Notes under the pieces: model-generated | Told to the model about the DNA's origin: nothing | Seen by the model: the letters and a program-made list of their open reading frames with translations, nothing else | The model's database searches: none | Source of the DNA: Nonomuraea sp. MG754425 | GTDB lineage: Bacteria; Actinomycetota; Actinomycetes; Streptosporangiales; Streptosporangiaceae | Length of the DNA: 64,000 nt | Direction: 5' to 3' | Assembly (NCBI RefSeq): GCF_021699195.1 | Contig: NZ_SSXE01000028.1 | Span: 1 to 64,000 of the forward strand | Position numbers and translations under genes: made by a program | Shown: positions 1-10,296 of the stretch, piece by piece | How the letters are laid out: every line of letters begins with the position of its first letter | How positions within the stretch are numbered: the first letter of the stretch is position 1

Positions 1-2
1 CC

Positions 3-530
3 ATCCCACAGACCAGCCCCGCGGCACCCGCCGCCGACAACACGACCTTGACCGGCGCCGAGATCAAGCGCATCCAGGACAAGAGCACACCCAAGCCCGC
101 CTGGAAGATCGCACTCAGGTTCGCCATGCACAAACGCGGTATCCCGTACGTCTGGGGCGGGACCAGCGACCGAGGTTACGACTGCTCGGGGCTCATGCTC
201 AGGGCGTACCAGCGAGCCGGCATCAGCCTGCCGCGCGTCACCAACGACCAGTACGCGGCGTTCTCCAGGAAGATCTCCTGGCAGCACCTCAAGCCTGGCG
301 ACCTCGTGTTCTTCAGCAACCTGGGCCATGTCGGAATGATCTCCAAGCCCGGGTACATGGTGCACGCGCCGCGATCCGGCGACGTCGTGAAGGAGGAGAA
401 GCTGTCGAGTTGGCGCAGGCAGTCCTTCGTGGGCGCGGTACGGCCCGACGCCAAGGGCGTACGTCAGTGGTCCAAGGTGCTCAAGAAGCGCAACGAACCC
501 GCCGAGACGTCGTTCACCGCGACCCTCTGA
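3..530 (+). CDS. NlpC/P60 family cell-wall hydrolase, C-terminal part (5' end outside window)
   Basis: The frame is open to the left edge, so the true start lies upstream. An internal TTG at 48 exists but has no reason to be the start. The visible part is an NlpC/P60 cysteine peptidase domain, a family that cuts D-Glu-diaminoacyl bonds in peptidoglycan stem peptides outside the membrane. The catalytic Cys is in DCSG (codon at 183), the His in GHVGM, and a third polar residue in MVHAP. PYVWGGTS before the Cys and LKPGDLVFF are also typical of the family. A basic tail of about 30 residues follows the domain. Export signal and N-terminal domains cannot be seen. Confidence 0.9.
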   Translation: MPQTSPAAPAADNTTLTGAEIKRIQDKSTPKPAWKIALRFAMHKRGIPYVWGGTSDRGYDCSGLMLRAYQRAGISLPRVTNDQYAAFSRKISWQHLKPGDLVFFSNLGHVGMISKPGYMVHAPRSGDVVKEEKLSSWRRQSFVGAVRPDAKGVRQWSKVLKKRNEPAETSFTATL

Positions 531-634
531 AAACCCCGGCCCTTCTGAAACCTCGACCCGCTGTTACCGCGGCCTTTCGAGACCGCGGCCCCTGAAAGCA
601 CCGGCCCGCAGCGCGCCGAGTGCCGGAAGACCAC

Positions 635-669
635 GAGCGGGCCCCGCGCGTCCCCTGCGGGGTCCGCTC
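635..669. terminator. Hairpin between convergent genes
   Basis: Arms GAGCGGGCCCCGC (635-647) and GCGGGGTCCGCTC (657-669) pair over 13 positions with one mismatch. It lies between the NlpC/P60 gene on + and the small ORF on -, so it could stop transcription from both sides. There is no U-run, as is common in actinomycetes. Confidence 0.6.
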
Positions 670-694
670 GTACTCGTCGAGTTCCGGGCGGGCG

Positions 695-823
695 CTACCG
701 GCCCGGGTACTGCGGGGCGCCGCCGTTGTCGCGGCGGTCCAGCGCGGTCTGCAGCGCCTCGGCCGCCTCGTCCTCGTGCTCCTCGGCGCGGTTCCAGGCA
801 TACATGTCGTACATGTGACTCAT
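695..823 (-). CDS. Small hypothetical protein, 42 aa
   Basis: ATG at 823 begins MSHMYDMYAWNRAEEHEDEA and the protein ends NGGAPQYPGR. It is charged and has no signal peptide or membrane segment. The middle (about residues 12-31) could form an amphipathic helix. I do not know a function. It is supported by its composition, which is unlike random high-GC translation (repeated Met/Tyr, acidic run), and by a terminator hairpin just past its stop. The ribosome site is weak (GA-rich). It could also be a chance ORF; homologues in related genomes would settle this. Confidence 0.45.
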   Translation of the reverse strand: MSHMYDMYAWNRAEEHEDEAAEALQTALDRRDNGGAPQYPGR

Positions 824-1134
824 CTCATTTCGCGGACGTCGTTTCCTGAAGGAAGCCGGACTCCGGTCGCGAATCCGATCGGGGCCGATCTCGCCGGCCC
901 GGGTCACGAACCGGAACGAATGGGACTTACTGGCCGACACGAACGCCGCACTCCGCGGCGGGTCGTCGACCTGCCCTAACAGGCCCCGCCGCGGCAGGCA
1001 ATGAGTACGAAGACCTGGCGCATCAGCAGCCACAGTACCCGAGCATTCTGCTTGGATGTCCTACTATCTCGCATCGTGAGACACAAAAGGGCCGCCACCC
1101 GGACGGGTGACGGCCCCTTCGAACGCTCGGGAGG
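824..1134. other. 311-bp region between serA and the small ORF: terminator plus possible regulatory sequence
   Basis: No gene of normal size is present. The right part holds the serA terminator (1085-1119). At 1067-1081 is an imperfect inverted repeat with TCTC/GAGA arms. Further along on the minus strand (1023 to 976) is a 15-codon ORF, MRQVFVLIACRGGAC, that looks like an amino-acid-biosynthesis leader but has no downstream biosynthetic gene. The rest shows nothing I recognise. Confidence 0.4.
1085..1119 (-). terminator. serA intrinsic terminator
   Basis: Arms GGGCCGCCACCC (1089-1100) and GGGTGACGGCCC (1105-1116) pair with one mismatch. Read on the minus strand the hairpin is followed by TTTTGTG. 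It starts 16 bases beyond the serA stop codon. Confidence 0.85.
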
Positions 1135-2724
<1,590 letters not shown>

Positions 2725-2810
2725 GTCTGTGCATCCTTTAGGCACGGCGGGCTTGGGGGGACACCGTCCACGGATCCCCCCGGCGGTCCCACAGAGTGTA
2801 TCCGCAGCTT

Positions 2811-2824
2811 GTGAACGCATTCAC
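2811..2824. promoter_or_regulatory. Palindrome upstream of serA
   Basis: GTGAA-CGCA-TTCAC is a 5-bp inverted repeat about 90 bp upstream of the serA GTG, in the shared region between serA (-) and the SseB-like gene (+). It may be an operator, but short palindromes arise by chance at this GC content. Confidence 0.25.
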
Positions 2825-2952
2825 GAGGGGCCACCATGTGAGACGGCCGCCGTTGTACCCAGCCGACGGCAAACTCATCCAAGCTGGGCCCATCTTTGTC
2901 TTGATCGGGGGATTTATTCGCCATTAGCCTGATAAGCCGTGACCGACTACCT

Positions 2953-3819
2953 ATGGTTCGTCATATGAGCATCGGGAATCCTGCGCTTGCCGACGTGCTC
3001 GCACAGCATGGCACGCCACATCGCCTGCTGAGCGCTCTAGCCGACGGCGGAGTCCTGGTGGCAGTGCGACCAGACCGTTCCGTCGTCCTCGGGACGACGC
3101 AGGCCGGCGACCGCGTCCTGCTCGGATACACGAGCGCGACCACCTACGCCCGGCACCGTGGCAGCCATTCCCTGTCGGCCTGCGACGCCGACACCATCCT
3201 GGACATCCAGCGCGTCACCGGGGTGCGCGAAATCGTGATCGACGCGGCCGGACCAGCCGCCGCGGCCGTGCCGATCGACGATCTCCAGCGCTTCATGACC
3301 ACGACCCGCACCGGGCCGACGCCCGTGCTGTCGGGGACGGTCCCGGCCGCCTACGCGACGGGCGCGATGGCCACCGTGTCGCGCGGCGCCGCGGTGGCCC
3401 AGGTGGCGCCCCCGAGCCCGCACGCCCCGTCGCTGCCCTGGGTCCCCGCGCCCCGGCCGCACCTGTCGGGGCCGATGCAGCAGGTGGACCCGGGTTACCG
3501 GCGCTGCGCGCATCCCATCCTGCCCGCGCTGCGGCAGGCGATCGGGTACCTGCTCGTGGACTTCCCGCTCGTGCACCACGTCTGGATCTCCGAGGCCGGC
3601 ACGGCGTCCGGGGCCACCGGGATCATGCTGCACGTCAAGGTGCACATGTCGGCCGCCGAGGACGTCGTGCGCGACCTGCACCGCCTGGTGCGCGCCCGGC
3701 TGCCGCAGTTCGCCGCCTCCGGGGCGCCGATCCTCATGGCCCGGGTGGCGGACACCCGTAGCGAGCAGCGGATGATCGAGATCGGCGCGCACGTCGTGTG
3801 CGCCAGCGTCTCGGACTGA
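2953..3819 (+). CDS. SseB-like domain protein, function unknown (288 aa)
   Basis: The N-terminal 100 residues (LLSALADGGVLVAVRPD, VLGTTQAGDRVLLGYTS, then ALSACDADTIL-like spacing and a REIVIDAAGP strand) resemble the SseB N-terminal domain, which is frequent in actinobacterial proteins of unknown role. A Pro/Ala-rich linker follows (about residues 140-175). The C-terminal part (HPILPALRQAIGYLLVDFPLVHHVW to ILMARVAD) resembles the second SseB-type domain. There is no signal peptide. Two starts are possible, 2953 and the ATG at 2965; neither has a strong ribosome site. It is transcribed alone and ended by the hairpin just downstream. Confidence 0.85.
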   Translation: MVRHMSIGNPALADVLAQHGTPHRLLSALADGGVLVAVRPDRSVVLGTTQAGDRVLLGYTSATTYARHRGSHSLSACDADTILDIQRVTGVREIVIDAAGPAAAAVPIDDLQRFMTTTRTGPTPVLSGTVPAAYATGAMATVSRGAAVAQVAPPSPHAPSLPWVPAPRPHLSGPMQQVDPGYRRCAHPILPALRQAIGYLLVDFPLVHHVWISEAGTASGATGIMLHVKVHMSAAEDVVRDLHRLVRARLPQFAASGAPILMARVADTRSEQRMIEIGAHVVCASVSD

Positions 3820-3821
3820 GC

Positions 3822-3872
3822 GTGCCGGGAGGGCCCTCCGGGAGCGATCCGGGAAAGTGGGCCCTCCCGCAC
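3822..3872 (+). terminator. Terminator after the SseB-like gene
   Basis: GTGCCGGGAGGGCCC (3822-3836) pairs with GGGCCCTCCCGCAC (3859-3872), a 14-bp stem with one bulged base, starting two bases after the stop codon. Confidence 0.75.
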
Positions 3873-3899
3873 GGGCCGCCGCTCGGCTGTAATGAGGGG

Positions 3900-5255
3900 A
3901 TGATCACATCGGCGGCGAGCATGGCCACCGTTCCCAGAGGCGTGCGCTTCGGCTACGGGGTCGGCTCGTTCTGCACGGCCACCTTCAACGGCGTGCCCGG
4001 GCTGCTGCTGCTGTTCTACATGACGAACTTCCTGGCCGTGCCCGCGTGGCTGGCCGGGGTGGTGGTCACCGCGCCGAAGGTCTGGGACCTGTTCGTCAAC
4101 CCCCTGGTGGGACGCTGGTCCGACCGGACCGTCTCGCGCTGGGGGCCGCGGCGGCCGTGGCTGCTGGCCGGGGCGTGCACGCTGCCGATCACGTTCTTCC
4201 TGGTGTTCGCCGGGCCGCCGCTGACCGGGGTGCCGGCCGCGCTGTACGTCGGGGCCTGCTTCCTGGCCGCGGCGACCGCGTACGCGCTGTTCGAGGTGCC
4301 GTACAAGGCGATGCCCGGTGAGATGACGCACGACTACCACGAGCGCACGTCGCTGCTGCAGTGGCGGATGGTGTTCGTGGGGGCGGCGACCGCGATCATC
4401 GGGGTGCTCGCGCCGATCATCGCCACCAGCGAGGGCGCGGAGGGCACACTCGGCAGCTACCGGCTGATGGCGCTCACGATCGCGGTCATCCTGCTGGTCG
4501 CCATGCTCGGCTCGTTCTTCGGCACCGCCCGCGCCCCCATGACCGGCGCCCCCGAGCCGGACCGCGGCGGGTGGCGCGAGCAGTTCGCCGCGATCAAGGG
4601 GGACTCGGCGTTCCTGTGGCTGACGGTGCTGGCCTGCGTGCAGATGCTGGCCGTCAGCATGATGCTGGCCGCCGCGCCCTACTTCGCCACGTACACGCTG
4701 GGCTCGGCCGCGGCCACGCAGACGCTCTTCGCCGCGCTGGTCGGCCCGATCCTGCTGACGATGCCGGTGTGGGTGCGGGTGGCCAGGCGCTTCGACAAGC
4801 GCGGCGCGATGCTCCTCGCGGTGCTGCTGTTCGGGGGCGGCACGACGGCCGCCATGGCCACGCCGCTGTTCGGCCCGGTCTGGGCGCACTGCACGATCCT
4901 GCTGGTCGGCGTCGGGTACGCCGGGCTGCAGCTCATGCAGTTCTCCATGCTCGCGGACGTGATCGCGGTGGACGCGGCCAGGACGGGCAAGCGGCGGGCC
5001 GGGGTGCTGACCGGCCTGTGGACGGCCATCGAGAGCGGCGTCAGCGCGTTCGGCGCGCTGATCTTCGGGATCATCCTGTCGGTCGGCGGCTTCATCGAGT
5101 CCGACCCGAGCAGGATGGTCGAGCAGCCCGACAGCGCCCTGACCGCGGTGCTCATCGGCCAGACCGCGATCCCCGCCGTGATCATCTTCGCCTCGGCGCT
5201 GATCACGCTGAAGTATCGGCTCAGCTCACCCGTCGCACCGGATGCCCGTGCCTGA
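3900..5255 (+). CDS. GPH-family (MFS_2) sugar:cation symporter
   Basis: This is a 451-aa membrane protein with about 12 hydrophobic segments. The start region RFGYGVGSFCTATFNGVPG, the loop DRTVSRWGPRRPWLL after TM2, and EVPYKAMPGEMTHDYHERT are typical of the glycoside-pentoside-hexuronide (MelB-like) family, which imports sugars with H+ or Na+. The substrate cannot be read from sequence. ATG 3900 gives MITSAASMATVPRG; ATG 3921 is an alternative, because GAGGGG directly abuts 3900. No glycosidase or sugar regulator is adjacent. Confidence 0.88.
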   Translation: MITSAASMATVPRGVRFGYGVGSFCTATFNGVPGLLLLFYMTNFLAVPAWLAGVVVTAPKVWDLFVNPLVGRWSDRTVSRWGPRRPWLLAGACTLPITFFLVFAGPPLTGVPAALYVGACFLAAATAYALFEVPYKAMPGEMTHDYHERTSLLQWRMVFVGAATAIIGVLAPIIATSEGAEGTLGSYRLMALTIAVILLVAMLGSFFGTARAPMTGAPEPDRGGWREQFAAIKGDSAFLWLTVLACVQMLAVSMMLAAAPYFATYTLGSAAATQTLFAALVGPILLTMPVWVRVARRFDKRGAMLLAVLLFGGGTTAAMATPLFGPVWAHCTILLVGVGYAGLQLMQFSMLADVIAVDAARTGKRRAGVLTGLWTAIESGVSAFGALIFGIILSVGGFIESDPSRMVEQPDSALTAVLIGQTAIPAVIIFASALITLKYRLSSPVAPDARA

Positions 5256-5351
5256 TCGCCATGGATGCCGAGTATGCATACCGAGCAGCCCCGGGGCACC
5301 CCGATCGCCGTATTCTGGACACGCACCGAGGTTGAGGCCGATACTCGCTCT

Positions 5352-5900
5352 ATGAGCTCCACGCATCCGCCCTTTCGCGCCTCAGATGGGGAACGTGACC
5401 GTGCGATCGACGAGCTCAAAGAGCGGGCGGTGGAAGGCCGGATCTCGCACGACACCTTCGTGGGCCGGGTCGACCAGGTGCTGCGCGCCCGCAACCAGAA
5501 CGAGCTCGACGATCTCGTGGCCGACCTGCCACGACGCCAGTCGCTGCGGCAGCGGCTGACCGACGCCGTCTCCTCGGTCTCCGAGTTCACCACCCGGTTG
5601 CAGTCGGCCTGGCGGCGGCCCCGCCTGCCGCGGCTGGCGCTGCCCGCCGACGACCGCCTGCGGTACGTGGTGGGCCGGGGCTCGGCCTGCGACCTCGTCC
5701 TGTCGGATCTGACGGTCTCCCGCGTGCACGCCGAGTTGCGCCGGGAGGGCGACGGCGGCTGGATGCTGGTGGACCTGGGCTCGCTCAACGGCACCCGGCT
5801 CAACGGGTGGCGGCTGGTGGGGCCGATGCGGGTGAAGTCGGGCGACGAGGTCTCGTTCGGCGACTGCGGGTTCATGGTGACCTCGCAGCAGCCGATCTGA
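5352..5900 (+). CDS. DUF1707 plus FHA domain protein
   Basis: This is a 182-aa cytosolic protein. Residues about 8-60 (RASDGERDRAIDELKERAVEGRIS, then DELDDLVADLP-type sequence) form a DUF1707 (SHOCT-like) segment, common at the N-terminus of actinobacterial small proteins. Residues about 100-180 form a forkhead-associated domain: YVVGRGSACDLVL, SRVHAELRR, LGSLNGTRLNG. The Gly-Arg, Ser-Arg-x-His and Asn-Gly residues that bind phosphothreonine in FHA domains are present. It may therefore read out Ser/Thr kinase activity; three such kinases lie at 57.9-62.7 kb, though no physical link is shown. ATG 5352 is chosen because upstream codons lack family resemblance. Confidence 0.88.
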   Translation: MSSTHPPFRASDGERDRAIDELKERAVEGRISHDTFVGRVDQVLRARNQNELDDLVADLPRRQSLRQRLTDAVSSVSEFTTRLQSAWRRPRLPRLALPADDRLRYVVGRGSACDLVLSDLTVSRVHAELRREGDGGWMLVDLGSLNGTRLNGWRLVGPMRVKSGDEVSFGDCGFMVTSQQPI

Positions 5901-6052
5901 GCCGGCTCTCGCCGGGCCGGTGCGGCCGTTCGGCACGTCTGGCGTGCGACTTCACCGCCCGCTTAGCCCCTATAAATACGGATATTTGCGGATCACAGGC
6001 CGACTGTACTGATCCATGCTCTCATGCGATCCCCCAGTCACTTGGAGACCCC

Positions 6053-7597
6053 ATGCGGCGCACCTCAGCCTCCCTCGTCGCGGGCACGCTCGTCGCGGCC
6101 CTCGCGTGGGCGTCCGGACCCTCCGCTCCCGCCATCGCACTCGACCCCGCCGTCGGCGTGGCGGACCTGACCCAGGACATCAACCAGATCCTCAGCGACT
6201 CACGCCTCACCATCGCCAGAGCGGGCGTCGTGGTCAAGAGCGCCCGGACCGGCGAGGAACTCTACGCCACCGACGCCGGCAAGCTGCTCCTCCCGGCCTC
6301 CAACACCAAGCTGTTCACCTCGACGGCGGCGGTCGAGACGCTCGGGCTCGACTACCGCTTCCCTACCACCGTGCTGAACACCGGCCGCAAGGCGGGCTCG
6401 GTGCTGGCCGGCGACCTGGTGCTGCGCGGCACCGGCGACCCGACCATGCTGGCCGAGGACTACGACGCGCTGGCCGCCGAGGTGGCCGCGTCCGGCGTCA
6501 AGGTCGTCACCGGCAAACTGGTGGCCGACGACACCTGGTTCGACGCCCAGCGGCTCGGCAACGACTGGTCCTGGGACGACGAGACCGCCTACTACGCCGC
6601 GCCGATCTCCGCGCTGACCGCCTCGCCCGACCGGGACTACGACGCCGGCTCGGTGATCGTGGCGGTGGCCGCCGACGGGGACAAGGTGAAGGTGTCCACC
6701 ACGCCGGAGACCGACTATCTGAAGATCGTCAACAAGGCCACGGTGGGCGCCGAGACCGACGTGCTCATCGAGCGGCAGCACGGCACCCGCACGGTGGTGA
6801 TCACCGGCACGGTCGCGGACCCGTACCAGGAGTGGGTGGCCGTGGACGACCCCACGGCGTACGCCTCCGCGCTGTTCCGCGCGTCGCTGGCCAGGCACGG
6901 GGTCAAGGTGCTCGGCCAGACCGTCACGGGGGCGACCCCGTCGGGGGCCAAGGAGCTGGCCGCGCACGAGTCGATGACGCTGGGCGAGCTGCTCGTGCCG
7001 TTCATGAAGCTGAGCAACAACATCCACGCCGAGATCCTCACCAAGGCGATGGGGCGCAAGGCGTCGGGCCAGGGCACCTGGTCGGCCGGGCTCAAGGTCA
7101 GCACCGACTTCGCCAAGGCCAACGGCGTCCAGGTGATCAACATGCGGGACGGCTCGGGCCTGTCGCGCCGCGACGGCTTCTCGCCGGGCTCGATCGTGCA
7201 GCTCCTGTCGGCCGTACGCACCAAGCCGTGGTTCACCACCTGGTACGACGCCCTGCCGATCGCGGGCAACGCCGACCGCTTCACCGGCGGCACCCTGCGC
7301 TCCCGGATGCGGGGCACGCCGGCGGAGAACAACGTGCACGCCAAGACCGGCTCGCTCACCGGGGTCACCGCGCTGTCCGGCTACGTCACCGGCGCCGACG
7401 GCGAGCCGCTGATCTTCTCCATCATGCTCAACCAGTACCTGTCGGGCTCGCCCAAGGACATCGAGGACAAGATCGCGGTCCGGCTCGCCCAGTTCTCCCG
7501 GAACTCGGCCGCGGGCGACGCCGCCCAGCTCCGTGTCCCGGCCGCGGGCGCGACGGGCGACCTGGAGTGCTCCTGGACGAAGCCCGCGGAGTGCTGA
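6053..7597 (+). CDS. dacB: D-alanyl-D-alanine carboxypeptidase/endopeptidase (peptidase family S13)
   Basis: This 514-aa exported penicillin-binding protein of the PBP4 type trims the terminal D-Ala of peptidoglycan peptides and may cut cross-bridges. A signal peptide (MRRTSASLVAGTLVAALAWA) precedes the mature protein. Active-site motifs are in order: SxxK in PASNTKLF (about residue 82), SxN in KLSNNIHAE, and KTG in HAKTGSLTG. The insertion domain between the first two motifs is as in other S13 enzymes. GGAGA six bases before ATG 6053 supports the start. An AT-rich TATAAAT box lies at about 5970 in the upstream gap. A perfect hairpin follows the stop. Confidence 0.95.
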   Translation: MRRTSASLVAGTLVAALAWASGPSAPAIALDPAVGVADLTQDINQILSDSRLTIARAGVVVKSARTGEELYATDAGKLLLPASNTKLFTSTAAVETLGLDYRFPTTVLNTGRKAGSVLAGDLVLRGTGDPTMLAEDYDALAAEVAASGVKVVTGKLVADDTWFDAQRLGNDWSWDDETAYYAAPISALTASPDRDYDAGSVIVAVAADGDKVKVSTTPETDYLKIVNKATVGAETDVLIERQHGTRTVVITGTVADPYQEWVAVDDPTAYASALFRASLARHGVKVLGQTVTGATPSGAKELAAHESMTLGELLVPFMKLSNNIHAEILTKAMGRKASGQGTWSAGLKVSTDFAKANGVQVINMRDGSGLSRRDGFSPGSIVQLLSAVRTKPWFTTWYDALPIAGNADRFTGGTLRSRMRGTPAENNVHAKTGSLTGVTALSGYVTGADGEPLIFSIMLNQYLSGSPKDIEDKIAVRLAQFSRNSAAGDAAQLRVPAAGATGDLECSWTKPAEC

Positions 7598-7620
7598 CCG
7601 CCCGCCGATCGTGAGATCGC

Positions 7621-7643
7621 GGCCCCCTGACGCTCAGGGGGCC
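7621..7643 (+). terminator. Terminator after the S13 carboxypeptidase gene
   Basis: GGCCCCCTGA-CGC-TCAGGGGGCC is a perfect 10-bp stem with a 3-base loop, 23 bases after the stop. Confidence 0.85.
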
Positions 7644-8021
7644 GTCACGGTTTACCGAGATGAGCGCGATTGGTATGACGATTCAGCAACTTGGAGCTCC
7701 AAGTTCACCTCTCAATTTCCGTACATAGCCGACTTGAGGGGACCAGAATGCGGATTCGACGCACTGTCGAGCCCCTCGACCGGAGGACGGAATGCACGAA
7801 CAGCCCCAGGCTGTGATCCGCCCCGGACGACCGGGGTCCGCCAGCCGCTGAACAGGACTCCCCCGACCAAGGGAGCGTCGGGCTTTCACCGGCCCCACCC
7901 CGAGCCGGTATCCCACCGCACGCCCACACGCTCCCCTCCGGGCGGACCCGGCCGCGCCTCCCCCCGCACACAGGACCGCGGCCGGGTCCGCACACCTCCG
8001 GACCCGGACCACGCCGTCAGG
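7644..8021. other. 378-bp gap with an 18-bp perfect palindrome and a short ORF
   Basis: There is no normal gene. AACTTGGAGCTCCAAGTT at 7688-7705 is a perfect 18-bp palindrome in an AT-richer patch. At 7792-7851 (+) a 19-codon ORF, MHEQPQAVIRPGRPGSASR, has GGAGG at 7782-7786, an ideal distance from its ATG. It is followed by an inverted repeat CCCGAC/GTCGGG and CTTTC. No + strand gene follows, so a leader role has no obvious target. The end of the gap holds the terminator of the ABC operon. Confidence 0.4.
7982..8007 (-). terminator. Terminator of the ABC transporter operon
   Basis: CCGGGTCCG (7982-7990) pairs perfectly with CGGACCCGG (7999-8007). It sits 15 bases past the stop of the last permease gene on the minus strand. 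Confidence 0.65.
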
Positions 8022-8801
8022 TCACCCGGGACGCCGGTCGGAGAACCGGGCCAGGACGAGCGCCTCGACGACGCCGACGGCCGCGTACGCCAGGATGGAC
8101 ACCCCCGTGACCACCACGATGTCCGCCCACACCTCGTCGTAGCGGAAGCCGCCGATCGCCCGCAGGATCTCGGCCCCGATGCCCTCACCGGTGGCCAGCC
8201 ACTCGGCGATCAGCGCCCCGATGATCGACGCGGGCACGGAGATCCGCGCCGAGGCGAACACCGACGGCATCGCCGTCGGCACCGCCACCTTGCGCAGGAC
8301 GGTCAGCCGGGTGCCGCCGTACGCCCTGACCAGGTCCGTGGCCTGCGGCGAGGCCGAGCGCAGGCCGAAGGCGATGGTCACCAGCGCGGGGAAGAACACC
8401 ACGACGCCGCCGATCACCGCCACGCCCAGCAGCTCGCGGCCGAAGACGAGCGTGATCAGCGGCGTCATCACCACGAGCGGCACCGAGCGCAGCAGCATGG
8501 CGACCGGCATGAACGTCTGCTCGACGGTCCTGAACAGCACGAACGCGACCGCCACGGCCATCGCGGCGACCATCCCGGAGACGAAGCCGATGGCCGCGTC
8601 CCTGATCGTGATGCCCAGCGCGCCGAAGACGGCCTCGCGGTGCGCCTCCGACGACGTCAGGTACTCCCAGACCTGCGGCGGGCGCTTGCCCACCAGCGGG
8701 CTGATCCCGAACGCCTCCAGCGCCAGCCACCACGCGGCCACCACGATGACGACCGACGGCACCAGCGGCCCGACGATCCGCGCGACGGTGCGGCCGATCA
8801 C
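8022..8801 (-). CDS. ABC transporter permease (SsuC/TauC/ThiX type), second
   Basis: This is a 259-aa inner-membrane permease with about six hydrophobic segments. The EAA loop (YGGTRLTVLRKVAVPTAMPSVFASARIS) contacts the ATPase. It belongs to the BPD_transp_1 family used by importers for sulfonates, taurine and thiamine-pyrimidine precursors. GTG 8801 overlaps the stop of the preceding permease by four bases (GTGA), so the two are probably translationally coupled and form a heterodimeric channel. It is the last gene of a four-gene operon that starts with the binding protein. Confidence 0.92.
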   Translation of the reverse strand: MIGRTVARIVGPLVPSVVIVVAAWWLALEAFGISPLVGKRPPQVWEYLTSSEAHREAVFGALGITIRDAAIGFVSGMVAAMAVAVAFVLFRTVEQTFMPVAMLLRSVPLVVMTPLITLVFGRELLGVAVIGGVVVFFPALVTIAFGLRSASPQATDLVRAYGGTRLTVLRKVAVPTAMPSVFASARISVPASIIGALIAEWLATGEGIGAEILRAIGGFRYDEVWADIVVVTGVSILAYAAVGVVEALVLARFSDRRPG

Positions 8802-9547
8802 TGGGCCTCCCCTCTCGACCACGGGGTGACCACGCGGGCGACGAGCGCGACGACGGCGTACCCGAGGCCCGCGATCAGGCCGGACACCAGCGCCAGCCCC
8901 CAGGTGCGCGGCACCTGGAACTGCTGCTGGGAGATCATCAGGGACACGCCGAGGCCCTGGTCGTTGCTGCCGAGGTACTCGCCGATGATGGCGCCGAGCA
9001 GCGCGGACGGGGCCGAGATCCGCAGGCCGGCGAACGTGCTGGGCAGGGCGGAGACGATCTGCACGTAGCGCAGCCGGGCCAGGCGCCCGCCGCCGTACAC
9101 GGTGATCAGGTCGAGGCTGGCCCGGTCGGCGGAGCGCAACCCGAGCAGGGCGCCGATGAGCGTGGTGAAGAAGACGGAGATGGCCGCGAGGAACACCACG
9201 GTCGCGTCGCCGCCGAAGACGACGAGCACGATCGGCCCGATGGCCAGCAGCGGAATGCAGTAACTGATCACGGCGAGCTGCGTGGCGACGGCTTCGAGCC
9301 TGGGCACGAGCAGCACCAGCAGCGCCACGCCGATGGCCAGCCCGTTGCCCCACAGGAAGCCCTGGACGGCGGCGGACAGGGTGGCCGAGGCGTTGGGGCC
9401 GTAGAAGGCCCAGCCGTCGCGGCCCATGGAGTCCAGCACCGCGACCGGGGTGGGCACCGCGCCGCCGTCGGCGAACACCGTCACGGCCAGCAGCCACCAC
9501 AGCGCGACGAGGGCGACGACACCGGCCAGTCCCTGGAGCCGCCTCAT
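8798..9547 (-). CDS. ABC transporter permease (SsuC/TauC/ThiX type), first
   Basis: This 249-aa membrane protein opens with a hydrophobic segment ([16 protein letters not shown]). It has the EAA-type loop [28 protein letters not shown] and a C-terminal segment before [10 protein letters not shown]. It is homologous to the next gene in the operon but diverged, which fits a heterodimeric permease. Its ATG overlaps the ATPase stop by four bases and its own stop overlaps the next start, so expression is likely coupled across the operon. Confidence 0.92.
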   Translation of the reverse strand: MRRLQGLAGVVALVALWWLLAVTVFADGGAVPTPVAVLDSMGRDGWAFYGPNASATLSAAVQGFLWGNGLAIGVALLVLLVPRLEAVATQLAVISYCIPLLAIGPIVLVVFGGDATVVFLAAISVFFTTLIGALLGLRSADRASLDLITVYGGGRLARLRYVQIVSALPSTFAGLRISAPSALLGAIIGEYLGSNDQGLGVSLMISQQQFQVPRTWGLALVSGLIAGLGYAVVALVARVVTPWSRGEAQ

Positions 9548-10296
9548 GCCCCGTGCCCGAACAGCAGGTCGCTGAGGTGGTCGTGGATGGCGTGGAACTC
9601 GGGCGTACGCATCATCTCGGGGGTGCGCGGGCGCGGCAGGCCGATCTCCACCATCTCGACGACCCGTCCGGGACGCGGGCTCATGACCGCCACCAGGTCC
9701 GACAGGAAGATCGCCTCGCCGATGCCGTGGGTGACCATGAGGGTCGTGGCGGGCTTCTCCGTCCAGATGCGCAGCAGCTCCAGGTTGAGCCGCTGACGGG
9801 TCATGTCGTCCAGCGCCCCGAACGGCTCGTCCAGCAGCAGCACGCTGGGCTTGACCACCAGGGCGCGGGCGATCGAGACGCGCTGGCGCATGCCGCCGGA
9901 CAGCTCGGCGGGCCGCGCCTTCTCGAAGCCCTCCAGGCCGACCAGCTTGATCAGGTCGTCGATCACGCCGGGCTCCGGCTTGATCCCGGCCACCTCCAGC
10001 GGCAGCCGGATGTTGGCCGCGACGCTGCGCCAGGCCAGCAGCGCCGAGTCCTGGAAGGCGATGCCGAGATGGTGGCTCCTGCGCAGTTCCTGCGGCGTCT
10101 CACCGTTGACCCGGATCTCGCCCGTCGTGGGCTCCTCCAGGCCGGCGAGGATGCGCAGCACCGTGGACTTGCCGCAGCCGGACGGGCCGAGCAGCGACAG
10201 GAACGAGCCCTTCGGCGTCTGGAGGTCCACGCCCTCGACGGCGGTCAGGCCCTTGCCGAAGGTCTTGCTCAGTCCGGAGAGGCTGATCCCGCTCAT
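9544..10296 (-). CDS. ABC transporter ATP-binding protein
   Basis: This 250-aa cytosolic ATPase powers the importer. Walker A is GPSGCGKST (about residues 38-46), the Q-loop lies in [13 protein letters not shown], the signature is [15 protein letters not shown], Walker B is [11 protein letters not shown], and the H-switch is in MVTHGIGEA. It is in the family of SsuB/TauB/ThiZ-like ATPases. Its ATG overlaps the end of the binding-protein gene by four bases. All catalytic motifs are intact. Confidence 0.95.
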   Translation of the reverse strand: MSGISLSGLSKTFGKGLTAVEGVDLQTPKGSFLSLLGPSGCGKSTVLRILAGLEEPTTGEIRVNGETPQELRRSHHLGIAFQDSALLAWRSVAANIRLPLEVAGIKPEPGVIDDLIKLVGLEGFEKARPAELSGGMRQRVSIARALVVKPSVLLLDEPFGALDDMTRQRLNLELLRIWTEKPATTLMVTHGIGEAIFLSDLVAVMSPRPGRVVEMVEIGLPRPRTPEMMRTPEFHAIHDHLSDLLFGHGA

